From contig CANRGC010000010.1 of assembly GCA_947630045.1 (NCBI GenBank), positions 1 through 64,000 on the forward strand: a stretch of DNA of 64,000 nucleotides. Reading direction: 5' to 3'. Below are positions 15,396 through 24,284 of the stretch, piece after piece. The stretch is from Candidatus Gastranaerophilales bacterium (GTDB lineage: Bacteria; Cyanobacteriota; Vampirovibrionia; Gastranaerophilales; Gastranaerophilaceae). Within the stretch, counting starts at the first letter, position 1. Each line of letters opens with the position of its first letter. Made by a program: the position numbers and the translations under genes. The notes under the pieces are model-generated. The model had not been told where the DNA came from, did no database searches, and saw only the letters and a program-made list of their open reading frames with translations.

Positions 15396-16700
15396 TTAAT
15401 TTAATCCTGTATAAATTACAAGCGCAAAAACAACGGGCACTACAAACCTTAAAAGAAAGTCTAAAACTTTTCCGAATAAGTCTGTGCCAAACGCTTCTTT
15501 TGCAATATTTCTCGAATACCAGCCGCCGATTAAACAAATCAAAAGTGTTCCAAACGGTAAAAGAAAGTTTGATGTTATATAGTCAAGAAAATCAAAAAAT
15601 GTCTTATCAAAAATTTTAAAATCTGCTAAAAGCCCGAAAGATAAAGCCGAAGGAACGGCAAAAAGTGCCGTGATTGCAGAAATTATAACAACCGCTTTTT
15701 TTCTTTTTATTTTGTAATGGTCAACAAGACAACAAACGGAAGTTTCAAGAAGGCTTATTCCCGAAGTTATAGCGGCAAAAAGCAACAAAAGGAAAAATAT
15801 AACCGCAACCGGAATTGCAAAAGGCATATTTACAAAAATCTGCGGAAGTGAAATAAACACAAGCGTTGCGCCCGCCGTCGGCTCAATTCCGTTTGAGAAA
15901 ACAATCGGGAAAATTACAACACCGGCTAAAATTGCAATTAAAGTGTCAAAGAAAATTAATGTATATGCAGATTTTTTAATGTTTGTTTCAGGCTTTAAAT
16001 AACTGCCGTATGTCATCATGGCGCCCATTCCGATACTTAATGTAAAAAGCGCTTGTCCGAGCGCACAAAGAACCATATCAGCCGTAAATTTCTCAAAATT
16101 CGGGTTAAACATAAATTCTAAGCCCTCTTTTGCGTTTGGCAAAGTTACGGCATAAATCGCAAGTGCAACAAGCATAAAAGCAAACAAGGGCATCATTATG
16201 TTATTTGCTTTTTCAATTCCAGAGTTTATTCCCCTGTAAGGAAAAATTGCCGTAACAATTAAAAATAACAGCGTAAGCAAACAAGGGACATATGGGTTGG
16301 AATTTAAAGCTGAAAAATAAACCGAAAAATCCGAAGGGATGTTATTTGTCAAAAAGAGCCATATATAATTCAGTATCCAGCCGCCCACAACAAAATAAAA
16401 ACAGGGAATTAAGATTGCCGTCAATATTGAAGCAAAACCGAAAATCTTTAATTTGGGGCTGATTGCTTCATAGACGGAAACCGGATCTTTTTTATAAATT
16501 TTACCCATTGCAAGTTCCAAACACAGTGGTATAGCGCATATAAAGGCAATTATAATAAGGTATAAAACCAAAAATACCGCCCCGCCGTTTTTTCCCATAA
16601 TGTAAGGAAAGCGCCAAATATTACCCAGACCGACTGCCCCGCCGATTGAAGCGAGCATAAAACTTAAATGAGATGTCCATTCAGGTCTTGTTTTGTTCAT
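15396..16700 (-). CDS. Sodium-dependent transporter (SNF/NSS family)
   Basis: 434 residues with 11-12 membrane helices. The N-terminus has the family signature GAVGLGNIWRFPYIMGKNGG, which lines the sodium and substrate sites of LeuT-like transporters. Bacterial members import amino acids or related amines with Na+. The C-terminus is short, as in many bacterial 11-TM members. The substrate cannot be assigned. It is followed at 9 bases by the LEA-like gene. Confidence 0.93.
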   Translation of the reverse strand: MNKTRPEWTSHLSFMLASIGGAVGLGNIWRFPYIMGKNGGAVFLVLYLIIIAFICAIPLCLELAMGKIYKKDPVSVYEAISPKLKIFGFASILTAILIPCFYFVVGGWILNYIWLFLTNNIPSDFSVYFSALNSNPYVPCLLTLLFLIVTAIFPYRGINSGIEKANNIMMPLFAFMLVALAIYAVTLPNAKEGLEFMFNPNFEKFTADMVLCALGQALFTLSIGMGAMMTYGSYLKPETNIKKSAYTLIFFDTLIAILAGVVIFPIVFSNGIEPTAGATLVFISLPQIFVNMPFAIPVAVIFFLLLLFAAITSGISLLETSVCCLVDHYKIKRKKAVVIISAITALFAVPSALSFGLLADFKIFDKTFFDFLDYITSNFLLPFGTLLICLIGGWYSRNIAKEAFGTDLFGKVLDFLLRFVVPVVFALVIYTGLN

Positions 16701-16809
16701 TTTTTAAAAATAGCACATGTATCTTTTTTTTGGCAAGAAATAATTAATATCTTTAAAAAGTTAAAAACATAGTGTAAAATAGAAGTAAGAGCATTCTATC
16801 AGGAGAAAA

Positions 16810-17616
16810 ATGAAGTCAGCAAAAGAGAAACTTGTAGAAACAAAAATCTTGGAAAGGGTTTCTAAATATCCCCAGTGCAAACCCTTAATCGAATTTTTGT
16901 TCAATGATGAAGAACTGCATGAAATGCAAGATTATTCAAATGTCGTGTCTATTAAAAGACTGGGCTTTAATGACCACGGACCCGTTCATATGCGACAGGT
17001 CACAAGCAATGCCATAAAAATGATGGAAATGCTTCATCAAGCCGGAATTAAGACCTCTCTTGAAAAAGAAGAAACGGGAACCTTTGAAGACAGTCTTTGT
17101 GCGGTTGTTCTTGCCGCAATGACTCATGACCTCGGCATGATGATTGGCAGAGAAGACCATGAAGACCTTTCCGTTGTTTTTGCGCTTCAGCTTTTAGACA
17201 GGGCTTTAACGTCAATTTTGAAAAACGACATAAGAAAAAAAGTTATAATAAAATCTCTTGCAACGGAAGCAATTGCGGGGCATATGGCTCACAGAAAAAT
17301 TCATTCCCTTGAAGCGGGGATAATTTTGATTGCTGACGGCTGTGATATGACAAAAGGAAGGGCAAGAATTCCTCTTGCAATGCACAATGCGCCGAGGGCG
17401 GGAGACATTCATATTTATTCCGCAAATGCAATTACCAGAGTCGGAATTAATATGGGCGAAAATAAACCAATCAGAATTGATGTTGAAATGTCCTCTGAAG
17501 TCGGTTTCTTCCAGATTGAAGAAGTCTTGCTTCCAAAGGTTAATTCAAGCACCGCAAAAGAATATATTGAAATTTATGCCGGCGTAACAGGGCAAGAATC
17601 TAAAAGATATTTATAA
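16810..17616 (+). CDS. HD-domain phosphohydrolase-like protein
   Basis: 268 residues, cytoplasmic. HD superfamily motifs are HGPVHMRQV (first His), THDLGMMIGREDHEDLS (His-Asp metal pair) and a later ADGCDMTKGRARIPL (final Asp). Such proteins hydrolyse nucleotides or other phosphoesters with divalent metal. The C-terminal ~75 residues may be a small regulatory domain. It has a good AGGAG site and stands alone upstream of the glnA promoter. The substrate is unknown. Confidence 0.85.
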   Translation: MKSAKEKLVETKILERVSKYPQCKPLIEFLFNDEELHEMQDYSNVVSIKRLGFNDHGPVHMRQVTSNAIKMMEMLHQAGIKTSLEKEETGTFEDSLCAVVLAAMTHDLGMMIGREDHEDLSVVFALQLLDRALTSILKNDIRKKVIIKSLATEAIAGHMAHRKIHSLEAGIILIADGCDMTKGRARIPLAMHNAPRAGDIHIYSANAITRVGINMGENKPIRIDVEMSSEVGFFQIEEVLLPKVNSSTAKEYIEIYAGVTGQESKRYL

Positions 17617-17636
17617 AATTATATAAATTTTTGTAA

Positions 17637-17680
17637 ATCGTAGCCGTTTTTAACAAAAAAGCGGACGATTTTTTATTTTT
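17637..17680 (+). terminator. Terminator after the HD gene
   Basis: An imperfect stem (ATCGT/ACGAT with an inner CCGTTTTT/AAAAAGCGG) followed by long T runs. The next ~80 bp are strongly T-rich and hold no gene. Confidence 0.6.
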
Positions 17681-17800
17681 TTACCAATTTTTTATTTTTT
17701 TTTATAAAAAAAACCGATTTTTTTCCAATTTTTTTTAATTTTCAGATAAATTTGAAATCATTTTTCGGATAGTTTACATTTCTTTAAATGATATTTTTCT

Positions 17801-17829
17801 TTGACATAAGTAATAAATAGAAATAATAT
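17801..17829 (+). promoter_or_regulatory. Strong sigma70-type promoter of the glnA operon
   Basis: A consensus TTGACA (17801-17806), a 17-bp spacer and TAATAT (17824-17829), 32 bp before the ATG. I found no clear NtcA site (GTA-N8-TAC) and no glutamine-riboswitch-like sequence upstream. Confidence 0.75.
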
Positions 17830-17860
17830 TATTTCTGTAATAAATCTGAGAGAATAAATT

Positions 17861-19186
17861 ATGTACGCCGAAGAAATTAAAAAAACTATTGAAAAAAATA
17901 ATATTGAATTTATTAAACTTGAGTTTTGCGATATTAACGGAACAATGAAAAACCTTTCCGTGCCTTGCGAACAAATTGATAAGGTTTTAAACAATGAAAT
18001 AATGCTGGACGGTTCTTCAATTAAAGGTTTTAGAAGCATTGAAACCTCTGATATGTATTTTTACCCCGATTTAAATACATTTACGGTATTGCCTTGGCGT
18101 TCTGACGATGAAACAAAAGTTGCAAGATTTATTTGCGATATTCATAATGCGGACGGCACGCCGTTTGAGGGCTGCCCGAGGTGTAACCTCAAAAAAATGA
18201 TTGAAAAAGCGAAAAAACTCGGTTATACAATGAATGTCGGACCGGAAGCAGAATTTTTCATTTTCCATAAAGATGAAAACGGCACTCCGACACTTGATAC
18301 AAGCGATAAGGCGGGCTATTATGACGCTTCCCCCAGAGATAAGGGCGAAAACTTAAGAAGGAAAATAGTTAAAACCCTTAAACAAATGGGCTTTGAGATT
18401 GAAGCAAGCCACCATGAAGTTGCCGCAGGTCAACATGAAATTGATTTTAAATATGCTGATGCTCTTACCACTGCGGACAATATTGCAACATTCAGATATG
18501 TTGTTAAGGCAATAGCCGAAGAAGCCGGAATGTATGCGACTTTTATGCCAAAACCGATTTTTGGAATAAACGGTTCAGGCATGCACTGCAATATTTCGCT
18601 TTTTAAAAACGGAAAAAATATGTTTTACGCTCCGGATAGAGCATATCAGCTTTCAAAAGAAGCTCTTTACAGTATTGGCGGGCTTTTAAAACACGTTAAA
18701 TCGTTTACCGCAATAACAAACCCTATAGTAAACAGCTATAAGCGCCTTGTGGTTGGTTATGAAGCGCCCGTATATCTTGCATGGAGCCTTGCAAACAGAA
18801 GCGCACTCATAAGAGTGCCCGCAAAAAGAAAAGACGCAACAAGAGTTGAGTTGCGTTCGCCTGACCCCTCTTGCAACCCTTATTTAGCATTGGCAGTTAT
18901 TCTGGGAGCAATAATTGACGGGGTTGAAAACCATATTGAACCGCCGCTTCAAGTCGAAGAAAACATATACGAAATGACCCCCAAAGAATTAAAAAGAGCA
19001 AAGATTGAATCCCTTCCTTCGAGCCTTGAAGAAGCGGTTTATCTGTTAAAAAAGAATGAAATTATAAAAGAAGCTTTAGGAGAACACATTTTTAACGAGT
19101 TCGTAACCACTAAAACAAAAGAGTGCGAAATATTCAAAACAAGAATTTCACCTCTTGAAATTGAAATGTATCTGGATATGCATTAA
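17861..19186 (+). CDS. glnA: Glutamine synthetase type I
   Basis: 441 residues, the length of the short GSI-alpha class. The enzyme makes glutamine from glutamate, ammonium and ATP in a cytoplasmic dodecamer. Seen: LDGSSIKGF, the metal-site GPEAEFFIF, HEVAAGQHEID, NGSGMHCN, and the active-site run KRLVVGYEAPVYLAWSLANR. The adenylylation-loop sequence typical of GSI-beta (NLYDLPPEE) is absent, so regulation is more likely by feedback or transcription. It is the first gene of glnA-amt-glnB-porin behind a consensus promoter. Confidence 0.97.
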   Translation: MYAEEIKKTIEKNNIEFIKLEFCDINGTMKNLSVPCEQIDKVLNNEIMLDGSSIKGFRSIETSDMYFYPDLNTFTVLPWRSDDETKVARFICDIHNADGTPFEGCPRCNLKKMIEKAKKLGYTMNVGPEAEFFIFHKDENGTPTLDTSDKAGYYDASPRDKGENLRRKIVKTLKQMGFEIEASHHEVAAGQHEIDFKYADALTTADNIATFRYVVKAIAEEAGMYATFMPKPIFGINGSGMHCNISLFKNGKNMFYAPDRAYQLSKEALYSIGGLLKHVKSFTAITNPIVNSYKRLVVGYEAPVYLAWSLANRSALIRVPAKRKDATRVELRSPDPSCNPYLALAVILGAIIDGVENHIEPPLQVEENIYEMTPKELKRAKIESLPSSLEEAVYLLKKNEIIKEALGEHIFNEFVTTKTKECEIFKTRISPLEIEMYLDMH

Positions 19187-19213
19187 CGTACAAAACAAAA
19201 TAAGGAAAAAATT

Positions 19214-20632
19214 ATGGCAGAAAGTTTAGAAAAGACAGAGCCTTCAGTTGTGTTACAAAAAATAGATACACCTGAAGAAAAACGAAGAAAAAACAGAATT
19301 AAAAAAGTGGCAATTTTTACGCTGACACTTTTAATAACTCTTGCCGCAGGGGTGTTTTTGGCAAACAAACCTTCGCTTGTTCAAAATGAAAACAGCGTAA
19401 TTAGCGGGCTTGACAATACCGATATTGTTTTTATGATTGTTTCCGCAATACTTGTAATGCTTATGACACCTGCGCTTGCGCTTTTTTACGGCGGAATGGT
19501 AAGAAAGAAAAATGTCCTTGGAACAATAATGCAAAGCTTTACCGCTCTCGGCGTTGTTTCAATTATCTGGTTTGTATACGGATACAGTCTTGTTTTCGGA
19601 CCTGATGTCGGACATTTAATCGGAAACTTCGACTTTTTAATGTTAAAATCGGTTTCGCTTGCCCCGTCTGACATTGCACCGACAATTCCTCATCAGCTTT
19701 TTGCCGCATTTCAGATGATGTTTGCTTGTCTTACACCGGCTCTTATAACGGGGGCGTTTGCCGAAAGATTTAAATTCAAAAGTTTTATAATTTTTCTCAT
19801 CCTTTGGACAACATTCATTTATTGTCCGCTTGCCCACTGGGTTTGGGGAAACGGCGGCTGGATAAAAAATATGGGCGGGCTTGATTTTGCAGGCGGGCTT
19901 GTCATCCACATAGCTTCCGGAGCGGCAGCACTGGCATGTTGTTTGGTTCTCGGCTCAAGAAAGGGCTATCAAAAAGAAAACATGCCGCCTCACAACTTAA
20001 CTTTAACATTTATCGGGCTAATGTTCCTTTGGGTGGGTTGGTTCGGTTTTAACGCCGGAAGCGCACTTTGTGCGGGCACTCTTGCCACAACGGCATTTAT
20101 AAACACTCAAATCGGGGCAACGGCGGGACTTCTGGCATGGATAGGCGTTGAATATCTTCACAGAGGCAAAGCTACGGTTTTGGGCGGAATGTCAGGAACT
20201 CTTGCCGGTCTGGTCGGAATAACTCCCGCATGCGGCTTTGTAAATTCAACATCCGCAATTGCAATCGGGCTTATAGCAGGCATGGTATGCTACATTCTAA
20301 CCACCTTTAAAGGGAAATTTAAATATGACGACTCGCTTGATGTTATAGGAATTCACGGAACGGGCGGAATTGTAGGCTCAATTTTAACGGGCGTTTTTGC
20401 AAGCGTCCTTGTTAACCCCGCAGGCGCCGACGGTCTTGCATACGGAGCGGTTCACCTTTTTAACGTACAGGTTATATCAACTCTTGCAAGCATATTCTTT
20501 GCATTCTTCGGAACTTTAATTCTTCTTTTGATTATCAAAAAACTTTTCGGCATAAGAGTTTCGGAATTTGAAGAAATGCAAGGCTTAGACATTTCTCAAC
20601 ACGGTGAAAACGCTTACAGATTACAGATATAA
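19214..20632 (+). CDS. amt: Ammonium transporter Amt
   Basis: 472 residues. A basic N-terminus and a signal-like helix (~38-57) precede the 11-TM Amt core. Family signatures are visible: ALALFYGGMVRKKNVL, WTTFIYCPLAHWVWG, GGLDFAGGLVIHIASG and the second pore His in DVIGIHGTGGIVGS. Amt takes up ammonium across the inner membrane and is gated by P-II, whose gene lies 12 bp downstream. The C-terminal tail after FGIRVSEFEE is short. Confidence 0.96.
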   Translation: MAESLEKTEPSVVLQKIDTPEEKRRKNRIKKVAIFTLTLLITLAAGVFLANKPSLVQNENSVISGLDNTDIVFMIVSAILVMLMTPALALFYGGMVRKKNVLGTIMQSFTALGVVSIIWFVYGYSLVFGPDVGHLIGNFDFLMLKSVSLAPSDIAPTIPHQLFAAFQMMFACLTPALITGAFAERFKFKSFIIFLILWTTFIYCPLAHWVWGNGGWIKNMGGLDFAGGLVIHIASGAAALACCLVLGSRKGYQKENMPPHNLTLTFIGLMFLWVGWFGFNAGSALCAGTLATTAFINTQIGATAGLLAWIGVEYLHRGKATVLGGMSGTLAGLVGITPACGFVNSTSAIAIGLIAGMVCYILTTFKGKFKYDDSLDVIGIHGTGGIVGSILTGVFASVLVNPAGADGLAYGAVHLFNVQVISTLASIFFAFFGTLILLLIIKKLFGIRVSEFEEMQGLDISQHGENAYRLQI

Positions 20633-20644
20633 GGAAAAAATTAA

Positions 20645-20986
20645 ATGAAAAAAATTGAAGCAATTATAAAACCTTACAAAATTGAAGAAATAAAAAACTC
20701 ACTTGTTGAAATCGGAGTTGTCGGAATGACGGTAACTTACGTCGAAGGTTTCGGCTCTCAGGGCGGACACAAGGAAATTTACAGAACCTCGGAAATTGCG
20801 GTAAGTTTTATTCCGAAAATAAAAATTGAAGTTGTTATAGACGACGATAAGCTTGACGAAACAATTGACGCCATTATAAAACACGCAAAAACAGGCACGA
20901 TAGGCGACGGCAAAATTTTTGTCTATAACATTGAAAACGCAATAAGGATAAGAACAATGGAAGAAGGGTCAATCGCAATTCAATGA
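20645..20986 (+). CDS. glnB: P-II nitrogen regulatory protein lacking the uridylylation Tyr
   Basis: 113 residues, normal P-II length. P-II senses ATP/ADP and 2-oxoglutarate and controls Amt and other targets. The C-terminal signature GTIGDGKIFV is present. In the T-loop (residues 37-55) the usual YRGAEY reads YRTSEI: Ser49, the site phosphorylated in unicellular cyanobacteria, is kept, while Tyr51, uridylylated in Proteobacteria, is Ile. Pairing with amt suggests a GlnK-like role. Its stop overlaps the ATG of the porin gene by 4 bases. Confidence 0.95.
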   Translation: MKKIEAIIKPYKIEEIKNSLVEIGVVGMTVTYVEGFGSQGGHKEIYRTSEIAVSFIPKIKIEVVIDDDKLDETIDAIIKHAKTGTIGDGKIFVYNIENAIRIRTMEEGSIAIQ

Positions 20987-22224
20987 AAAAGTTCCTTTTG
21001 ATAACAGCTCTCCTTTTATCAGCGGCAAAAACGTATGCAATTGAAGAAATTTTGCCCGATATAGAAGAAAAAAAGGATGAAGCGCCCATAGTTTTTTCTC
21101 TTGAAGCAATAAAAGAATCAGATTATCTTTTGGGCGATTTATTCGGCGCAAGAGAAGCACTTAAAGAAAAGGGAATTGATATTCAAAGCTCATATATAAT
21201 TGATTCTTTTTTAATGTCAAACAGAGAAACAAAATCTAAAAAAGGAACATATCAGGGTCTTTTTAATGCAAGTATAGAGTTTGACACCGAAAAAATGAAC
21301 CTTTATAAAGGCGGAAAACTTTATCTTTTATATCAGGTTGCAAACACGGGTGTTAACTCAATGAATTTCTTAAATTCCTTTTCAGACATAAATTCATATG
21401 ACCCAATGCGCTCGATTAACCAAATTTCGGAATTATATTATGAACACAGTTTTAAAGACGATTTATTTAATTTGAAAGTGGGTAAACAAGACGCCAATAT
21501 GGACTTTCAAGCGCTTGATACCGGCTTCAACTTTTTAAATTTATCATTTTCTTTTATACCCAATACGCCAATGCCTTTGTTCCCAAGTCAACAAATGGGG
21601 GCAAGGGCAAGGCTTAAATTAAAAAATGACTTTTACATTCAAAACGGTTTCTATGACGGAAATTTAGATATCGGAAGCAACCCGAAAAGTTTTTTTACGG
21701 GGAAAAATAAATATTTTGACATTATAGAAGGCTATAAATTAACGAATTTTGACGGAAAAGAAGGCAAATATTTTTTAGGCGGCTGGATTAAAACAAACAA
21801 AAATTATGACTTTGAAACAAACGAATTAAAAAGAAATAATTTTGGCGGATATCTGGGCTTTGAACAAAAAATAACCGAAAAATACGAGGACGGTTCGGGC
21901 GGGGCTAATATTTTCGGACAATTTGGCTATGCAAGAGAAGGAATAAACGATGTTCCCTATTATGGCGGAATTGGCGCCGTTTATAAAGGAATAGGCAAAA
22001 AAAGAAAAGAAGATTCAATCGGACTTGCTTTTAATTGGCACCAATTTGATAAAACTTTAAAACATTTGGAAAATAAAACGGCTGAAAAAGTGGTTGAGGT
22101 TTTTTATAAAATAAAAGTCACAAATTTTCTCTATATTCAGCCTGATATTCAGTATATAATCAAACCCGACGGAACAGACAAAAATGCTCTTGCTTTCGGG
22201 GTGAGAACTTATATAAGTTTTTAA
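20983..22224 (+). CDS. OprB-like outer-membrane porin
   Basis: 413 residues with a signal peptide (FLLITALLLSAAKTYA). The remainder alternates beta strands, with LKVGKQDANMDFQ, YIQNGFYDGN and a C-terminal FGVRTYISF ending in an aromatic residue as expected of outer-membrane barrels. It fits the carbohydrate-selective OprB family that is common in cyanobacteria. It is translationally coupled to glnB (ATGA overlap), which suggests an uptake role linked to nitrogen status. The solute is unknown. Confidence 0.82.
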   Translation: MKKFLLITALLLSAAKTYAIEEILPDIEEKKDEAPIVFSLEAIKESDYLLGDLFGAREALKEKGIDIQSSYIIDSFLMSNRETKSKKGTYQGLFNASIEFDTEKMNLYKGGKLYLLYQVANTGVNSMNFLNSFSDINSYDPMRSINQISELYYEHSFKDDLFNLKVGKQDANMDFQALDTGFNFLNLSFSFIPNTPMPLFPSQQMGARARLKLKNDFYIQNGFYDGNLDIGSNPKSFFTGKNKYFDIIEGYKLTNFDGKEGKYFLGGWIKTNKNYDFETNELKRNNFGGYLGFEQKITEKYEDGSGGANIFGQFGYAREGINDVPYYGGIGAVYKGIGKKRKEDSIGLAFNWHQFDKTLKHLENKTAEKVVEVFYKIKVTNFLYIQPDIQYIIKPDGTDKNALAFGVRTYISF

Positions 22225-22293
22225 ATAAAAGTTTTTTAAAAAATGAAATTTTATGTTTAAAAAAAACTTCTTTTGTGCTAGGTTATACTTGCT

Positions 22294-24207
22294 ATGCACG
22301 AAATAACAAGTTTAATTAATTTAGAGTTGAGCGGAAAAAGCGTTAATAAAAAAGACACGCTGACACGCTTAAAACCGCTTTTAAATAAAGACACAATCGC
22401 CCTTGCACAAGTTGACCCCATTGTCGGCGATATTGAATATAACTTCAATAAGGCGAAAGTTTATATCGAATGGGCAAACGAATTAAAACTCGGAGCAATC
22501 GTTTTTCCTGAACTTTTTTTAATCGGATACCCCGTTTTTGATATGATAGACAGGTTTCCGAACATTGTTGAAAAAAATGTCGAATATTTGGAAAAACTTG
22601 CGAAAATAACCGGAAAAACAAAAGTTATAATCGGTTTTTGCGAATTTAACAGGTTTTATGTCGGAAAAAGATATTTTAACTCGGTTGCGGTGTTAGCGGA
22701 TAAAAAAATTGAAAAGATAATAAGAAAAACCCTTTTGCCCGTATATTCGGAATTTAACGACGCAAGATATTTTCAATCTGCCGAATTTAACCCGAAAGAC
22801 AGAATTATTGAAATCGGAACAAACAAGGCGGGAATTGTAATTTGTGAAGAAAACTGGGCGGATAAAGACTTTTTTGACACTCCCGTTTACGGGTTTGACC
22901 CGATTGATGAAATAGTCAAAACGCAAAAACCCGACATCATTATAAACTGTTCTTCATCCCCGACAAGAGCAAAAAAAGAGCAGCTTTTAAACAACATGCT
23001 CTCTTTTGTTTCAAAAAAACATGCAACCCCGATTGTTTACGTAAATCAGGTCGGTGCGGTTGACAACATCAGTTTTTCAGGTTCTTCAAGGTGTTACGAT
23101 TCAAAAGGAAAAATCATTGCAAGGGCAAAATCTTTTGAGGAACAATTTTTCCTCGTGCAGATGCCTTCAAAAAAACCTTCCAGAGGGAATGTTAACCATA
23201 TTTTCTCCCTTCCTTCGGGGCTGGAACAGAGCCTGAACGAACAAAAGGCTTTTTCACTCGATTATGAACCCGATTTAGAAAGAACATATTTAACAATAAC
23301 AAACTCCATAAGAGATTACTTTAATAAAAACGGCTTTAAGCGTGCGGTATTAGGAGTTTCAGGCGGGCTTGATTCTTCCGTTTGTGCGGTTTTATTGACA
23401 GATTCTCTCGGGTGTGAAAACGTTTATGCCGTTTCCATGCCGTCTAAAATAACAAGCAACGAGAGCAGAAATGACGCTAAAGAGCTTTGCAAAAACCTCG
23501 GAGTTAACTATTTTGAAATACCCATAAAAGATATGGTTGAAACCTCAGCTATGACATTTGGCAAAGTTTTTGACGAAGTCGAAAAAAGTTGGGAAGGAAG
23601 ATATAAAAACCCGCTCACAATGGATAACATTCAAGCAAGAAGCAGAGCGATGATTCTTTGGGGAATTTCAAACGAATTTTCATCAACCATACCGATTGCA
23701 ACAAGCGATAAATCGGAAGCGTATATGGGCTATGCAACAATAAACGGCGATATGTCGGGCGGTTTTGCGCCTATTGGAGATGTCACAAAAACAAAGCTTT
23801 TTGCTCTTGCAAGGTGGTTAAATTCAAACAGAATAAAAAAAGATGTAATTCCGAGAGCCATAATTGAAAAACGCCCCGGAGCCGAGCTTGCAATTGACCC
23901 GAAAACGGGTAAACCGCTTTTGGCAGAAGACGCACTTATGCCGTACGAATTTTTGGATGAGATTATCTGGAGAGTTGAAAATCTTCACCAAACAAAAGAA
24001 GAAATGCTAAAAGAATGGTTTTTGTATGAACAAAAAAATCCGATTACGAACAAACAAAAATCAGAGTGGATAGATAAATTCTTTAAACGTGTACAGACGG
24101 CACTGTTTAAGTGGTCTTTAATGCCGCCTTCTCCAATCGTTGACGCACGTTCAATCAACAAAGCGGAATATAATCAGCCTATTACTTCAAAATTAAAATT
24201 TTATTAA
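22294..24207 (+). CDS. nadE: Glutamine-dependent NAD+ synthetase
   Basis: 637 residues with two domains. The N-terminal nitrilase-type glutaminase (~35-300) has catalytic Glu in VFPELFLIGYP, Lys in RKTLLPVY and Cys in GIVICEENW. The C-terminal synthetase (~330-637) has the pyrophosphatase loop GVSGGLDSSVC. It amidates nicotinic acid adenine dinucleotide, using ammonia released from glutamine, in the last step of NAD synthesis. The start is uncertain: the first ~33 residues precede the nitrilase fold and no strong ribosome site is seen. Confidence 0.95.
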   Translation: MHEITSLINLELSGKSVNKKDTLTRLKPLLNKDTIALAQVDPIVGDIEYNFNKAKVYIEWANELKLGAIVFPELFLIGYPVFDMIDRFPNIVEKNVEYLEKLAKITGKTKVIIGFCEFNRFYVGKRYFNSVAVLADKKIEKIIRKTLLPVYSEFNDARYFQSAEFNPKDRIIEIGTNKAGIVICEENWADKDFFDTPVYGFDPIDEIVKTQKPDIIINCSSSPTRAKKEQLLNNMLSFVSKKHATPIVYVNQVGAVDNISFSGSSRCYDSKGKIIARAKSFEEQFFLVQMPSKKPSRGNVNHIFSLPSGLEQSLNEQKAFSLDYEPDLERTYLTITNSIRDYFNKNGFKRAVLGVSGGLDSSVCAVLLTDSLGCENVYAVSMPSKITSNESRNDAKELCKNLGVNYFEIPIKDMVETSAMTFGKVFDEVEKSWEGRYKNPLTMDNIQARSRAMILWGISNEFSSTIPIATSDKSEAYMGYATINGDMSGGFAPIGDVTKTKLFALARWLNSNRIKKDVIPRAIIEKRPGAELAIDPKTGKPLLAEDALMPYEFLDEIIWRVENLHQTKEEMLKEWFLYEQKNPITNKQKSEWIDKFFKRVQTALFKWSLMPPSPIVDARSINKAEYNQPITSKLKFY

Positions 24208-24217
24208 TGTAAATAAA

Positions 24218-24247
24218 TTGTACAAGGTTTTATATTGTGTGTATAAT
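24218..24247 (+). promoter_or_regulatory. Promoter of bamA
   Basis: TTGTAC (24218-24223), an 18-bp spacer and a consensus TATAAT (24242-24247), 38 bp before the ATG at 24285. Confidence 0.6.
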
Positions 24248-24284
24248 TTAAATATCACTATTTTTAATTTAACAGACAGGAATT

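Noticed and set aside
17617-17860. Possible glutamine riboswitch or NtcA site before glnA
   Set aside because: I could not find the conserved core of the glutamine riboswitch or a GTA-N8-TAC box. The region is mostly T-rich filler and a promoter.
22261-22294. Leaderless start for nadE
   Set aside because: A TATACT box lies only 4 bases before the ATG, which is too close for transcription to begin upstream of it.
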